Shown here piece by piece: positions 45,282 to 63,453 of a stretch of 64,000 nt of DNA (positions are counted from its first letter, which is position 1; each line of letters begins with the position of its first letter). Source of the DNA: Hormiphora californensis (lineage: Eukaryota > Ctenophora > Tentaculata > Cydippida > Pleurobrachiidae). The stretch is taken from the NCBI GenBank assembly GCA_020137815.1, contig CM035358.1, positions 2,962,292 to 3,026,291 of the forward strand, written 5' to 3'. The notes beneath the pieces were generated by a model. That model worked only from the letters and a program-made list of their open reading frames with translations. It was not told the origin of the DNA and did no database searches. The translations under genes and the position numbers were made by a program.

Positions 45282-47214
45282 GATTGCTCATGGAAAAATG
45301 GACCGGCGTTCATGATCGAGTGCAAAGTGTGGCAGTCAATCGGCTGACGCTGTAATTTATAAACTACACTGCGTCTAGTGAAATTTTAACGCGCGCGCGC
45401 GTCTTCAAAATCTTAAATCTTCAAAATAAAAAATGGTCTCAAAAACACGACGTTTTTAAAAACGAAACGGGGTTTTTTCCCTCGTTTTTAAACTCGAGAG
45501 CCCTCTCTCGCACGGGCAATAGTCCTAGAGGATCAGAGGAGTTAGTTGCAAATATGTTTCACATCATAGGGTAACTGCTCCAAAATCAAGACTTAAACAT
45601 TGTAAAAAAAGAAGGCAGAGATCCAGGGACGTCGCTCAATTCAATCACACATTTGACTGAATTAAGCACTGCACAGCGGCGAAAAATGTTGCTGAAAATA
45701 GTAAATTACCAATCAATCACCATCTCAGGGGGATGGGGATTGTAAATCCCAACCTGTCCCACAGGCCACAATCACTCAAAAGTCAAAATACAAATACAAA
45801 TACAATTAACGTTTATATTCCGCTTTGGGGCTAAATAAATGCTAACACTAATCAGCTGATCGGAACAGCTTCCTCCCAGTATTAACTAGCCTTCTAAAAC
45901 GGCACCTATAGGATTTAAGATCCTTGGAAGTCTAATAAGTAACGTCGATAGTCGATATTAGATAATGATATAAAAATAAATATAATGTATTAATAAATTA
46001 TAGAAAAGTTTTAAATAAATTATAGAAAAGTATTAACTAGCCTTCTAAAACGGCACCTGTAGGATTTAAGATCCTTGAAAGTCTAATAAGTAACGTCGAT
46101 AGTCGGTATTAGATAATGATATGAAATTAAATATGTATTAATAAATTATAGAAAAGTAATTCTACTTGTGATATAATCAAATGATAATTAATTACTTGAT
46201 TAACTGATAAGATGATTAATAAATAAAAACTGTGGTATTAGTTAAGTTAAGTAATACGGAGTAAGAATACTGTTGAATAAGTTAGAAAAGTATTACTTAA
46301 TCAAGTTAATACGGAGTAGGAATATGTACTATAACGATATAAATAAGATATATTTAAGTTGATAAGTTAATGTCTAAGTAGATGTAATAATAGAATAATA
46401 GCTAAGTAGATATACAGTCGGACCCCGATTTAGGGACACCCTCGGGGGAAAGGCTCTTGTCAATCGTGACTCGTGAGTCGTGACGAAGCACCACAACTCA
46501 TTCTCCAATATGGAACACTGCACACTACCTAGTGAAGTGAACTAAGCGGCCGACCTGTGAGGAACTGCTGCCTATAATAGTAATACACGAAGACGATGAA
46601 TAACGTTCAAAAATTATAGGGGTCCCTAAATAAAGTTCAGTCTTTACACAGCCTTTACACCAACTTTAAACTAACTTACACACTTACAATGTATAGAGCG
46701 GTGCGTGTTGCACGTTTTGACTTTTTTCAAGAAAATTTCGAATTGCGTGCCACACACTTGTAACTGTAACATAAACTGCGGTTATAAAAGGAGTAGAGTC
46801 AAAGACGCTGCAAAAGGGATAGGAGCAGTACAGTCTTTACAAATAAAGCCGTTACACCAGCATGCACGGCTCTGTGTGTAATGACTGTGTGAAGACTGCA
46901 ATTTTTAGGACCATACGAATATATCTTCTTTTGACTTTAATTCGAGACTCGAGCTGACATTTAAACAGGAGATAACCACTGATATTCGATGTCACATTCT
47001 TTCTTTGGATTATCAGAACATAACATACTTTTCTTAGCAAAAAGGATGGTGTAAAAAGTGATATTTTATTTTAAAGGTTTACTATTGGAATGCTCCGAAG
47101 GGTAGGTTGCTTTTTGTCAAAAAATCCCACTTTTATCTAATCATTCCTCTGCTTGCAACACCTGTTCTTCCTCTATTTCTACAATAAAAAACCTGATCTT
47201 CTTTTACTTTCCAG
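45282..47214. other. Repeat-rich intergenic region upstream of CANT1
   Basis: No coding exon seen. Holds a tandem repeat (45878-46160), another TACAGTCGGACCCCGATTTA terminus at 46413, and AT-rich DNA. The acceptor just before the CANT1 ATG implies a 5' UTR exon here that I could not place. Confidence 0.5.
45878..46160. repeat. Tandem duplication, period about 151 bp
   Basis: Two copies of a unit starting AGTATTAACTAGCCTTCTAA and containing GTAACGTCGATAGTCG; about 95% alike. Confidence 0.85.
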
Positions 47215-53577
<6,363 letters not shown>

Positions 53578-53728
53578 AAATAATGATCTAATTGAATCTA
53601 GGAGTTTTATCTAAAAGCTGAACACAGGGGATCGTACTCTGGGGTTCTGTACAGCTGTTTGGACTTGTTGTTTGACAGGATTTAATATTTGTACACAGCA
53701 TTTCGTTTATATGATGAGAAAGAGAGAG

Positions 53729-53824
<96 letters not shown>

Positions 53825-55368
53825 CTGAGCAAGTTTGATTTTAAGTTATTCTACTTAGTGTTATGTTGTGTATGTAATGTTATGTTATATATTTGGAGTT
53901 TCAATCGTTATTTTGAAATACCGTGTGTGTGTAACATCCTCCCTGATTTTAATTGTCACGTGACCCATAGAGCTGTGGAGGTACCATTACACCAACATCA
54001 AATAGAGAAAGTTCTGATATTTTTCATGCGGTTGAGGCTCTTTCGATATACCTAATGGTCACAGTTGCGTAGACGTTAAAAGATCTTGTCTAGCATGGAT
54101 ACGTTTTTTTAAGATCTTTTTTAGTCTAGGCATAGCCTCATTTCCTGACATGATATGACGTAAAAAGATAATGTCAATTCACAATTGTCAGGCATCACCC
54201 CAGAACAAAAACATGTTAACATCCCCCTCCCGGCTCACTCTGAATATTTTCTAGCTCAACTCGACATGTCTGGAAGGCGCAGGGACACAAGATCAGATGA
54301 GTGCGCGCAGCACAGAATGCGTCAGACCGCGCACTCATCGAAGGTCCATGGCTCCGGAAGACAACAATTTAATTGGGTGAAATTGGTTTGTTTTGGAGAG
54401 TGGACACGGACCCGAATAAGAGTGGAATTATTATAGGTGAGTAGATATTACACAATTTTATTGTTAAAGATTTTATTTACAACTCACTAGTGATCACATT
54501 ATAATGATCACGGACATTTTGATTAATTCACTCATTAGCGGCCACAATTATTTATATCCAAAGTTATAGAGTCTCCAGTCCTATCTTGTTTGGAAAAGTT
54601 TGACTCGCTAGGCAAGGGTTGCTCTTGACTAACGAAGCCAGAAGGTTGACAAACGGTCTTTTTCATAGTCTAACAGTAACTCTAAACTGCTCAAAACACC
54701 GATGGAAGTTTAAGGGGAACACGGGAAAGTTAAGCTGTTTAGAGGACCCTGTCCTATTGTTCATGACAGCTATTTACCAGCGTTAGACTCTACAGCGTTG
54801 CGGGGTTTAGGACATTGTCTCAGTGTCTCACTAAACAAGACCCACCCTTGTTGTTCAAGTATTCAAGTAGTACTTCTCCTCCCTGGGTCCCTGTCTCATG
54901 TTATTCCCTGATATAGTGTCCCAGCATAAAGTAACAGTTGGGGCATGTATGAATCGCGTCCTTAGTCTCTTTCATAGCGAAGGGGAGCAGACAACAACCA
55001 AAGATACATCTGAAATTAGTTGGAATTAGTTGGAAAGCGATAAGCTGGAGCGAGTAAGAAACAGAGACTTACTTTCCTAGACAGAGGGGTTAAACTAGAA
55101 AATATTAGTTTTGTGTTCGGGGTTGCATGGTTTTACATGTTCTCTGGGCCCCTGTTATCTGTATTTACAGAGCGGTCTAAAAAGCTCCAGAACAAACAAT
55201 TTCTACTGCTAATCCACTAACCCGGTCATTGCGATTATAGTACATGTCAGCCAGGTGGTATAGCCACTCTCGTAGTGTACAGTGGTGTGTACGTTTCTAT
55301 GACAACGTACACAGTACACAGGCACACTCTCACTCCCAAAGGTACAGAGATAGGGCATCATGAACCGT
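53578..55368. other. Intergenic, no recognised gene
   Basis: CANT1 3' flank, then (GT)n and (GA)n at 53737-53821, then AT-rich DNA. A donor-like sequence follows a short ORF at 54267-54436 (MSGRRRDTRSDE), which could be a first exon, but nothing in phase was found. Confidence 0.45.
53737..53821. repeat. (GT)n then (GA)n microsatellite
   Basis: About 12 GT units followed by about 30 GA units. Confidence 0.9.
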
Positions 55369-55737
55369 TCACTTCCCTACAGGGAGTATGGGAGTTATTG
55401 GGATTCCTGGTATATTAATCCATCCGTCTGATCCGGTAAATCGGGGGACAGGATCAGTCATCAGTTGTTCTATATTCAGTATGCTTCTCAGTGGGTAGTG
55501 AGTAGCCAACATTTTGTTTCTATCACTTATTTCACTTACATCGTATTCGGGTAACTCCACCTTGTTGGCCTCTGGGTTTGCATAGATATCCCCATACTTA
55601 GGGGGTGGAGTGGTTGCTCTTGGGTCAGCTGAAGAGGGTACTGGTGTTGATGATGATGATGGTGATGGTATTATTCTCTCCCGATCTGTGCCCGCCCTCC
55701 GCCGGAGGGTCACTGGTTCATCCGTCGGAAACCTCAT
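55369..55737 (-). CDS. Hypothetical proline/serine-rich protein or C-terminal exon with a PPxY motif
   Basis: 122 codons from ATG 55737 (MRFPTDEPVTLRRRAGTDRE) to TGA at 55369. It contains a Ser run and a PPPKYGDIY motif, which fits a WW-domain ligand, and ends GIPITPILPVGK. An in-frame TGA lies 12 bases upstream of the ATG, so it is either a single-exon gene or an exon opened by a nearby acceptor. Donor-like GTs near the stop leave room for further exons. Not recognised. Confidence 0.4.
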   Translation of the reverse strand: MRFPTDEPVTLRRRAGTDRERIIPSPSSSSTPVPSSADPRATTPPPKYGDIYANPEANKVELPEYDVSEISDRNKMLATHYPLRSILNIEQLMTDPVPRFTGSDGWINIPGIPITPILPVGK

Positions 55738-56336
55738 GTTATTTCTGTTTCATGACAATATATGCTTCCCCTCTCTCTCGTGCTTCTTCTGGTAGTTTTG
55801 ACGATTTCTTGTCTGGCGTCTGCTAGGTGGGTCAATTGTCAGTTGAGAAAGGACGTATGTAGTTCTAATTCTAGGTTCTGAAAGTTCAAAGCACCAATAA
55901 CATATTATTACACAATAGATCACAACATAACAACTATAATACTAACCATCCGACACACACGCACGAATATTGCTGCATAGACTACACACTCCGATCTAGA
56001 CGACTGTGTATCTATTTCTCTTTCATACTTCTCTCACTTTGCTTACAAAACATGTCCTGAAATAAGTACTTTAAATAATCTGATAGAAATGATAAAGTAG
56101 TCACCCATACTGACACTCAAAGTGAAAACTGCATCATAACGTCATGTGAAAAATGAAGTTCTGCAATAAAGAATGTTATGGGATTTTGATCAAGAAAAAT
56201 GATCACCTCATCTTTCGGTAAAGAAAACTCCATCCCTACCTCTGTATATTGGCATGTTTAATAAACATTGTTTATTCATGATATTGACATGTTTATTCAT
56301 GTTATTGATCCCCAATCTTCCAATTCACCCTTTCAG

Positions 56337-56453
56337 ATTTATGCCAAACTGTGTGCTAACAACATCTCGTGGCACATCTCTCAACTGGTGACACTGACAT
56401 CTGTAGAGCTGTTGAGACCCCTGACTGTCAAAGTTGTCAAACCCAACGATTGA
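56337..56453 (+). CDS. Possible terminal exon, unknown gene
   Basis: After a good acceptor (CACCCTTTCAG), 38 codons read IYAKLCANNISWHISQLVTL and end KVVKPND-stop. Coding-like composition. No upstream exon in phase was found on the + strand. Confidence 0.3.
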   Translation: MYAKLCANNISWHISQLVTLTSVELLRPLTVKVVKPND

Positions 56454-57805
56454 CCACCGCGACGACGGTAATTCAGTTTTCACAGATTAACGTCGTCTCA
56501 ATCCGTGTACACGGCACCTTTTTTACAGAATTGTCTGCCCCATGCACTAGTTGGCACGTCCCTTGTACCTTCACCTCTAAACCAATCAGAATGCTCTATT
56601 TAGCCCACGTGACAGCGCTCAACCAATGAGCGGTCCGTATTGACACTTCCACTTTTGCAGGTGCTGCATCCGGAAGTCTCTCTCAGCTACAATGGCTAGG
56701 ACACTCTTAACACCGTGTAGCTCCCACGTGATATGAAGGTGAGTGATCTGTACACAAGTTGGCCGCCGTGAGAGAATATATTATATGATTCAGTATGTAA
56801 GTCTTGTGATGAAACATTGTTTGATGTTCATTTGTTTGTGTGTCAGTTGAAGGAGTGTTGTAGAGCAAGTATTCAATTGTGGGTTTACAGATCGGGGTGA
56901 TAATGGGTCATCCAAACAGCGTCTAAGGGGGTATAGAGAGAGGGGGAGAGAGAGAGAGGGAGGGAGAGATAGAGGGAGAGATAGAGAGATATAGAGGGAG
57001 AGATAGAGAGAGCGGGGTTTTGCACGGTCCATTTCCGCAACACGTGGCCTCTAGAACCCTTTCTCGCGCGCCAATATTTACTTATCTCTGATTGGCCCGT
57101 TACTTTTCTTTCTGGCTCCCCATTGGCTCTAACTAAACTTACTATACGAAAAAGAAAGGGACCTATCTCTCTCGCTTTTACTTTTTTGCCACCCTCCCTT
57201 TGAGCCCCATCTCTTTGAGTGTGTACATCGTGTATAGCTGTGTTCTGGTTCTGTGTGATTAGGGCGTGAGAGAATCAATCAAAGTTCAGTTTGACACTTT
57301 TCTGTTGTGACAATTACCAAGTTTTAGAACTACCAAATTTGACAGTTGACACTTTTCCAACCTTTCTGTTGTTGATCGACACAAATCATCTGCGCTATTC
57401 AAGGCTCTGTTCTCATTATCTGTTTGTTCATTTGGAAGTTTCTCGATTAGAATAATAGCAGCATTTTGTTGATATGTTAAAAGTATTTTCCCGCCCGCTA
57501 TCCACGTGGCAAATATTCTCAGCCAATCAGAATTTCAGAATCTCAAACAGCCGTTAATTTCAAGTACTCCCTTCTAGAACAGCCACCCTAGGCCGTGCAG
57601 GCATATCATATTAACAGGTTGACAGGGTGTTTAAAACATGGCGTGGTCTCTGCCGTCTGTTTCTTGTTAGGTTGTTCTGTTAGCGCTCCGTTACTTATGA
57701 TATATATGCCCTTTCCCATGTTTCAAGCCCGATCAACCCACATTTTAAATGTTAAATTCTTCTCACGCATTTTCCAATATCATCGAAAGCAAAGAATGAT
57801 CTCTT

Positions 57806-57846
<41 letters not shown>

Positions 57847-58889
57847 AATTTATCAGTCGATACATTCTTCCTGTTTTATTTGGATCATCTACGCCTAACC
57901 TGCACAACTCTACAGCTGCAGTTTGCCACATAACTTCTGCATCATTTCGCCAATTCAGCGATTGTGGTTGAGAATTCAGAATCATCCCCCAAATAGTGGT
58001 CCAATAGATCTGGAGATGAAAATAGAGAGATGGTGAGAAAAGAGATAGGAGGGAGAGAGAGGGAAGAGAGAGAGAGAGTAACATAGAGAATGGGAGAGTG
58101 TGAGAGAGAGAGTGAGAGATAGACAGAGAGACAGTGAGACAGAGAGAAACAGAGAGAAAAACGTGCCTCAAGCATGAAGCAACTTCTACAGACATACTGA
58201 CATAACCACACTTCCACTCTCATTTCATCTCTGTCTCTCGAATCTCTCTCCCTTCTCTTTTTCCATCCGTATTTTCCTCCATGGATTATCCTAGTTTCAG
58301 CTTAATTAGTTGCGTACTCTCTTTATCTCATTATCTAATTGGATAAGAATGCAGAGAGAGAGGGAGAATGGGATGGAGAACTATCTCATGATAATAATGG
58401 GTCATATTGTGCTTGGCATTCTTGTTTCTATACTGGTAGAACTGCTTTATTTCTGTTTGAGCTTTAATCTGGGCTTAATCCCTGTTTATTATGAGTTTAT
58501 TAGCAGGCCTTAGTTTAATTTGAGAGTTTAGTTAATACTTTTGCTCGAGCATGTTGTTTCTCCCCGACCTTTATTTAAATGAAGCTCTTTCATTTCATTG
58601 TTTGTACTTTCGTCTATTCCATTTTATCTGCGTTTTATTGCATATTGCCTAACATTTCCTACTCTTGATTCTAAATAATATATTCCTTTCTCATTGTCTC
58701 TACCTGTATCTAATTCTCCCTACTTTCTGCTGAATGTACAAACCCCATCCTCTACTCCATTATCCCCTACTTTTGTGGTTTTGTTAATGGGAGCCCCTTC
58801 CTCGCCCTTCCGTATGTCACCTTTCAACTGACTTAATGAACCATCCCCCTCTATTAGTTGCTGAAATACTCGATTATATATGAATCTCC

Positions 58890-59020
58890 AGCTTCTTTCT
58901 CCACCTCAATCCCCAGCTTTTTTCTCGACCTCAATCTCCCTCTTTCTCCACCTCAATCTCCCTCTTTCTCCCTCAATCCCCAGCTTCTTTCTCCACCTCA
59001 ATCTCCCTCTTTCTCAATCT
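58890..59020. repeat. Pyrimidine-rich minisatellite
   Basis: Imperfect copies of CTTTCTCCACCTCAATC with CCC or TCC variants. Confidence 0.75.
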
Positions 59021-59345
59021 GAGCATATTGTTTTTTTTTTCGGCGAATCTGTGCCCTCAAGCTGTGTTTCTAAATAAATCCGAATATTTCACCCCTTTTT
59101 ATCACAGCTCTAACTAACTGTACACCGATTGATTCTTAGCCTAACGCACACACAAATAAGCTTTCTCTCTCTTTTTCTCTTCCTGATCACTTCTCTTTCT
59201 GTCATCGCTCACTCTCTCTCTCTCCTGTTTCTGTCTGGATTGGTTTTTACTCACTACTGTAGGAAGCATGTCCAATTAAAATCTCAATCAATCGTTGTGC
59301 CTTCAACATAGACACGTGACACAGGAGCAACATGTGTTCGCCCCA

Positions 59346-59348
<3 letters not shown>

Positions 59349-59416
<68 letters not shown>
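59349..59416. repeat. (CT)n microsatellite
   Basis: About 33 CT units upstream of the LCCL-Ig gene. Confidence 0.9.
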
Positions 59417-59419
<3 letters not shown>

Positions 59420-59736
59420 CTAATTGAATGGTGATCTCTACCACCAGTTTGCAAAGAGCACAAACTAGTTTGCTATTTTCAGATCCACAGAAAATGACCT
59501 GATGAGTATTTGTTATCATATAATTTGTTATCGCCAAAAATTGTTCAGTTTAGTATTATCTTGAATTGTTCATACAGCACGGAAATAGTGTCAGGCGACT
59601 CAATTATCCACCGAATATAGTTTTATCATTATCGTAATCTGTTATCTTTTTAAATTCACTGTCACTGTCACTATTTGGCACTTGACTGTTGAGAATGATG
59701 CAATATTCATTGATACAAGATTCCCGTTTCTTGTCG

Positions 59737-59743
59737 TATAAAA
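59737..59743 (+). promoter_or_regulatory. TATA box candidate of the LCCL-Ig gene
   Basis: TATAAAA, 86 bp before the ATG at 59829. Confidence 0.45.
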
Positions 59744-59828
59744 TTATGTAACATTGCCTCTCTCTCCTCATATTCAGATCTATGATTAAATTGAGTGACA
59801 CATACTGTTGGGAAAAGATCACGGAAAG

Positions 59829-62007
59829 ATGAAAATGATAAACTTGTTATTTTTCCTCCCTCTTGTTGTCGACTCATCTTCAGTCAATCAGGTAATTGAA
59901 CTCAGTTCCCCCTTTTGTTATGACTTGCGAGCTTATAGGAAATAGACAGAGTATATGAGTTTGACATACATATTCTACCTCGACAGACATGGGCTGTATC
60001 AAATACCATATTGTCTGATGTGTGGTATTTGTGATGGTGACACACAGATAATGATCATCCCTTCTATACTTGTTGAGTAAGGGGGAGAGTTTCCACCCCT
60101 TACTCAACAATTATATACAGCATGTTGTCCCTAAATATCTAACAACAATGCAAGTTGCAACTATTTAACAGCTAATTAACAACTATTTAACAGCTAATTA
60201 TACTAATTATTACCTGTTCCAGGTGCCGTGTCTACAGTCATTTACAGATTTCTCCAGTACCTGGGACACTGATTGTTCCCAAGTTCCCTGTAAGATTAAT
60301 CTGCCATGACTGACTGCCAGAGATCTTTCGATGCTACCCTCATCACAGGTACGTGTTCTATCTAACTATCAACCCAGTCATCAGTTGGTTGACAAACCAC
60401 AATTTGTTACAACTTTTTGAATTTGGAAGTTGGAACGTGTTGATTTTAATGTAGGAATGACTAAGTAATGATTTGGTTCTCTAAATGTTCATAGACCCAT
60501 ACCGTGGTACATATCTCTACTTACACTACCCATCTAGGTTGGATATTCTATACCTATTCCACCCCAATCTGCATGGCAGCCTTATTTGAGGGGACCATCT
60601 TCTCGGAGGAGAACCAGGGAGGTTCATTCACCATTCGATCAGGTACATGGCAGCTGTTTTTAATTGTGTATTAGGGAGGATGGACCACCCCCTTACTGAA
60701 TACGGATCAAGAGGGACGGTCCTCTCAATATCTACCCTCTGAAGGTACAAGGTTCAGAGGGTAGATATATTTCTGGAAAGTATATGTTACCAGGCAACCA
60801 TCTTGAGTTCTAGATAGATTACTGTCAATTATACCATGATCAAGGAAGTATATCACCTTTCTGACGGATCCCTGTGTATTTCAGGTGGTGAACTGGCCAG
60901 GTTCTACAGTGCGCCTAGCAAGTCAGTTCACGGTCGGTACAAGTACTCCAAGGCATCCAACACGAGTCAAGAGAGCTGGTTTATTGAGCCTTTTGAACGG
61001 TAGGATCTGGTACTATGTAGTTGATCTGGGATGATTATGATGCAAGATATTATCATATCAATAGTAATTCTCCATGGGAGTTTGATTTAAATGTTAAATC
61101 AACCCAAACTCCCATTTTAAATGTTAAAACTATTAATGGCGTTCTAAACAGCTCACATGTGTTTCAGGGTAAGGTTTATAAAGGAGCCACAAGACACAAT
61201 GGTGAAGTTGGGGGACCAGTTAACCCTGTTTTGTGAGGTTAACACGCGCTCTGAGGCAGATATCACATGGTATAACAATGATAAAGAGGTCTCATGGTCA
61301 ACCACTGTTGATTGTAAAGGTATGTGCTACTTCTGAAGCTGACAAAAATGGTGTTACTTTTTATAACATGAACAAGTTGATGCAGCATGGCTTACACATT
61401 GGTGTACAATCATGGCTTTCAGTAAGAGTTCATTGACACTCACTTTCGAATCCCTCTCATACGCAGCCCCAGCCTCTACCCCCTGATTTATAAGTTCAAT
61501 TCCTACAGGTGCGGTGTGCATGGTTCGGTTTACAGACAAGAGTCATGCAGGCAGTTGGCAGTGTAAGGTGCAGACAGAACAGAGTGGCACCCTGATGAGT
61601 CGGTATGCTGATGTAGAGGTGGCCTACTTTAACCGGACATTTGTATACCAGCCCCGTGATGGCAGAAGGTATGATCCAACAACGGACATGATGGGAGGCA
61701 ACATTAGACATGACATGAGGATTCAGGATATTCAAAAACTGTTTTATATTATACTAAGACCATTTGCCTCTCACAATTATAAGTTTATCAACCACTAGTT
61801 AGTCTAACACACCCTCCACTGTTTCTAGAGCCTTCACTGAGGAGGGTGGCGAGCTGCGGATGATCAGCTCAGATCTGGAATGGCCCATGGTGCTCCCCTG
61901 CTCTGTTGATAGTTACCCTCCCGCTCGAATAACTTGGTTCAAGAACAACCTACCGTTCAGTGATAGACACACCTTTCAAGCAAAGGATGGGAGTCTTTAC
62001 TTTATGT
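59829..62007 (+). CDS. Secreted or membrane LCCL plus immunoglobulin-domain protein, 3' end missing
   Basis: Exons 59829-59891, 60223-60348, 60538-60642, 60885-60999, 61168-61319, 61509-61668, 61829-62007. The signal peptide is MKMINLLFFLPLVVDSSS. Next is an LCCL-like domain: VPC and TDCQRSFDATLITG, then WIFYTYSTPICMAALFEG and GGSFTIRSGG, matching the LCCL G-x-IY-x-x-S-x-IC-x-AA-x-x-G signature. Two Ig domains follow: KLGDQLTLFCEVNTRSEADI with ITWYNND and GSWQCKV, then VLPCSVDSYPPARITWFKNN. LCCL domains occur in factor C, cochlin and DCBLD proteins; Ig domains suggest adhesion or recognition. The first LCCL exon needs a one-base frame correction near 60290-60305. Alternatively a donor at 60290 (CCCT then GTAAG) also gives a legal phase but loses part of the domain. 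The gene stops at a donor (62008) facing the (TTATC)n array. Confidence 0.72.
60071..60109. repeat. Perfect hairpin in first intron
   Basis: TGTTGAGTAAGGGG pairs with CCCCTTACTCAACA. A second perfect hairpin (ATATCTACCCTCTGAA and complement, 60728-60768) lies in the third intron. Confidence 0.7.
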
Positions 62008-62025
62008 GTGAGTTAACATAATTCT

Positions 62026-62314
62026 TATCTTATCTTATCTTATCTTATCTTATCTTATCTTATCTTATCTTATCTTATCTTATCTTATCTTATCTTATCT
62101 TATCTTATCTTATCTTATCTTATCTTATCTTATCTTATCTTATCTTATCTTATCTTATCTTATCTCATATTATCTTATCTTATCTTATCTTATCTTATCT
62201 TATCTTATCTTATCTTATCTTATCTTATCTTATCTTATCTTATCTTATCTTATCTTATATTATCTTATCTTATCTTATCTTATCTTATCTTATCTTATCT
62301 TATCTTATCTTAAT
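62026..62314. repeat. (TTATC)n array
   Basis: About 58 nearly pure TTATC units, with rare TTATA or TCATA variants, between the last visible Ig exon and the opposite-strand CCP gene. Confidence 0.95.
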
Positions 62315-62509
62315 TCTTATCTTGACCAAACAATATGCCAAACAAAAGGCCCTTCATTTGTTTGACATTTTCACATATATTCAGTCACTGTAGGTTGTTG
62401 TCTGTCCCGAACATTCAGTCGTGTCACAGTATGGTACAACATGATTTAAAAAAACATTTTTGTCTGTCTGTTGGTCCACATTTCATAGCTTTTACCCTGC
62501 TAAACTTAC

Positions 62510-63453
62510 TGAGGTGTTTGCATTGAAGTTCATCTGCACTGGTACTCCAAGTTCCATCTTCTTTGCACGAAACTTCAGCATCACCACCAATCAGGACATG
62601 CTTCCGGTTACAATAGATTGTTATACTGGTTCCTGGGTCGGTGGTATTCCAGGATCCTTGAGTAGATTTAGTTACAGCAAAGGCAGGGCAGGTAGTTGGG
62701 GCTAAATAGGGAGAACGGGTGTGTTAGATGGAATTTCGGTGAAGTTACACATTTATTATGCATAGGACAATGTGTGAGAAAATATTGGACATGCGGACAA
62801 ACTTTCAATCATCCTTTGAATTCGCATAGCAATTAAGAAATAGAATACCTGCTTTGAAGAAGTCAGATGCTGTGTCATCATTGTCAAATCTGATCTGCTC
62901 AACAACATCACCATCCAGCCTAACACAGCCATCATTTGAACTTTCTGCGAACAGGTAGTTCAGCAACGCCACATTATTACACGTGATGATGATGGCAGTC
63001 TTCGTTTTTGTGATCTTCCAGATTTTTTCCACCTCCACCGCGGGCTGTACTGGCAGGTCTATGGGGCCGTTGGTGCAGTGGTATATCCTATACTGCATTG
63101 GGGAGGAGAACTTCACCGACACACCACTGATGTAGCTGCTGTCCTTGTCGTACATCTTTACTATGATCTTCTTCACGTTCTTACCACTGCCCAGTGTGCA
63201 ATTCGTCTTTATCTGGAGAGGTGTACCCTCCAGGTCCCAGGGTATAACTACACCCTGCTCTACTGTTGCCCAACCTGAAGGGTAATAAATACCATCAAGA
63301 AAGAGGCTATAGCCAAAATGTGAAGATTTCACGTATGGATTGCAAAGAATTATATATGCCATGATATTGTGTAACAAGCGATTACAAACCTGTTGATGTG
63401 GCTATGCACCATAAGGCAGCTGCTGTCAGGACAAACACTGATGTCCAATGCAT
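62510..63453 (-). CDS. Secreted CCP (sushi)-domain protein, 5' exons
   Basis: Exons 63390-63453, 62849-63274 and 62510-62701 on the - strand; phases 1, 1 and 1. The signal peptide is MHWTSVFVLTAAALWCIATS. A domain of about 140 residues follows, with IYHCTNG, VEKIWKITKTKTAIIITCNN, LLNYLF and VEQIRFDNDDTASDFF. I do not have a name for this domain, although its I-x-C-N-x-V pattern looks like a compact beta domain. Next is a complement-control (sushi) module: TTCPAFAV, SITIYCNRKHVLIGG, AEVSCKEDGTWST and ELQCKH, with four cysteines and the conserved Trp. The next exons should lie to the left but are not visible before the (TTATC)n array. A TATAAAA on the - strand at 63567-63573 lies about 115 bp upstream. 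Possibly a pattern-recognition or adhesion protein (inference). Confidence 0.75.

Larger units (their letters stand above)
56454..59828. other. Gene-poor region with CT/GA repeats
   Basis: No convincing exon. Holds GA-rich DNA (56936-57012), CCAAT-like motifs (ATTGGCCCG, ATTGGCTC at about 57090-57130) next to GCGCGC, (CT)n at 57811-57844, a GA region at about 58020-58160, a minisatellite at 58890-59020 and (CT)n at 59349-59416. Confidence 0.5.

Noticed and set aside
54267-54436. Short ORF MSGRRRDTRSDE... followed by a donor-like GTGAGTAG
   Set aside because: No in-phase partner exon and no recognisable domain; may be a chance ORF or UTR exon.
56661-56741. Exon-like stretch with acceptor and donor (VLHPEVSLSYNG)
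   Set aside because: In-frame stop after 12 codons, a second soon after, and no upstream partner; too short to support.
60223-60289. Ending the LCCL-Ig exon at the strong donor CCCT then GTAAG
   Set aside because: Legal phase, but it removes the cysteine and helix expected in the LCCL domain; kept only as an alternative in the gene entry.
62026-62314. Regular repeat array that could be mistaken for CRISPR
   Set aside because: Pure TTATC pentamers with no spacers, in a eukaryotic genome.
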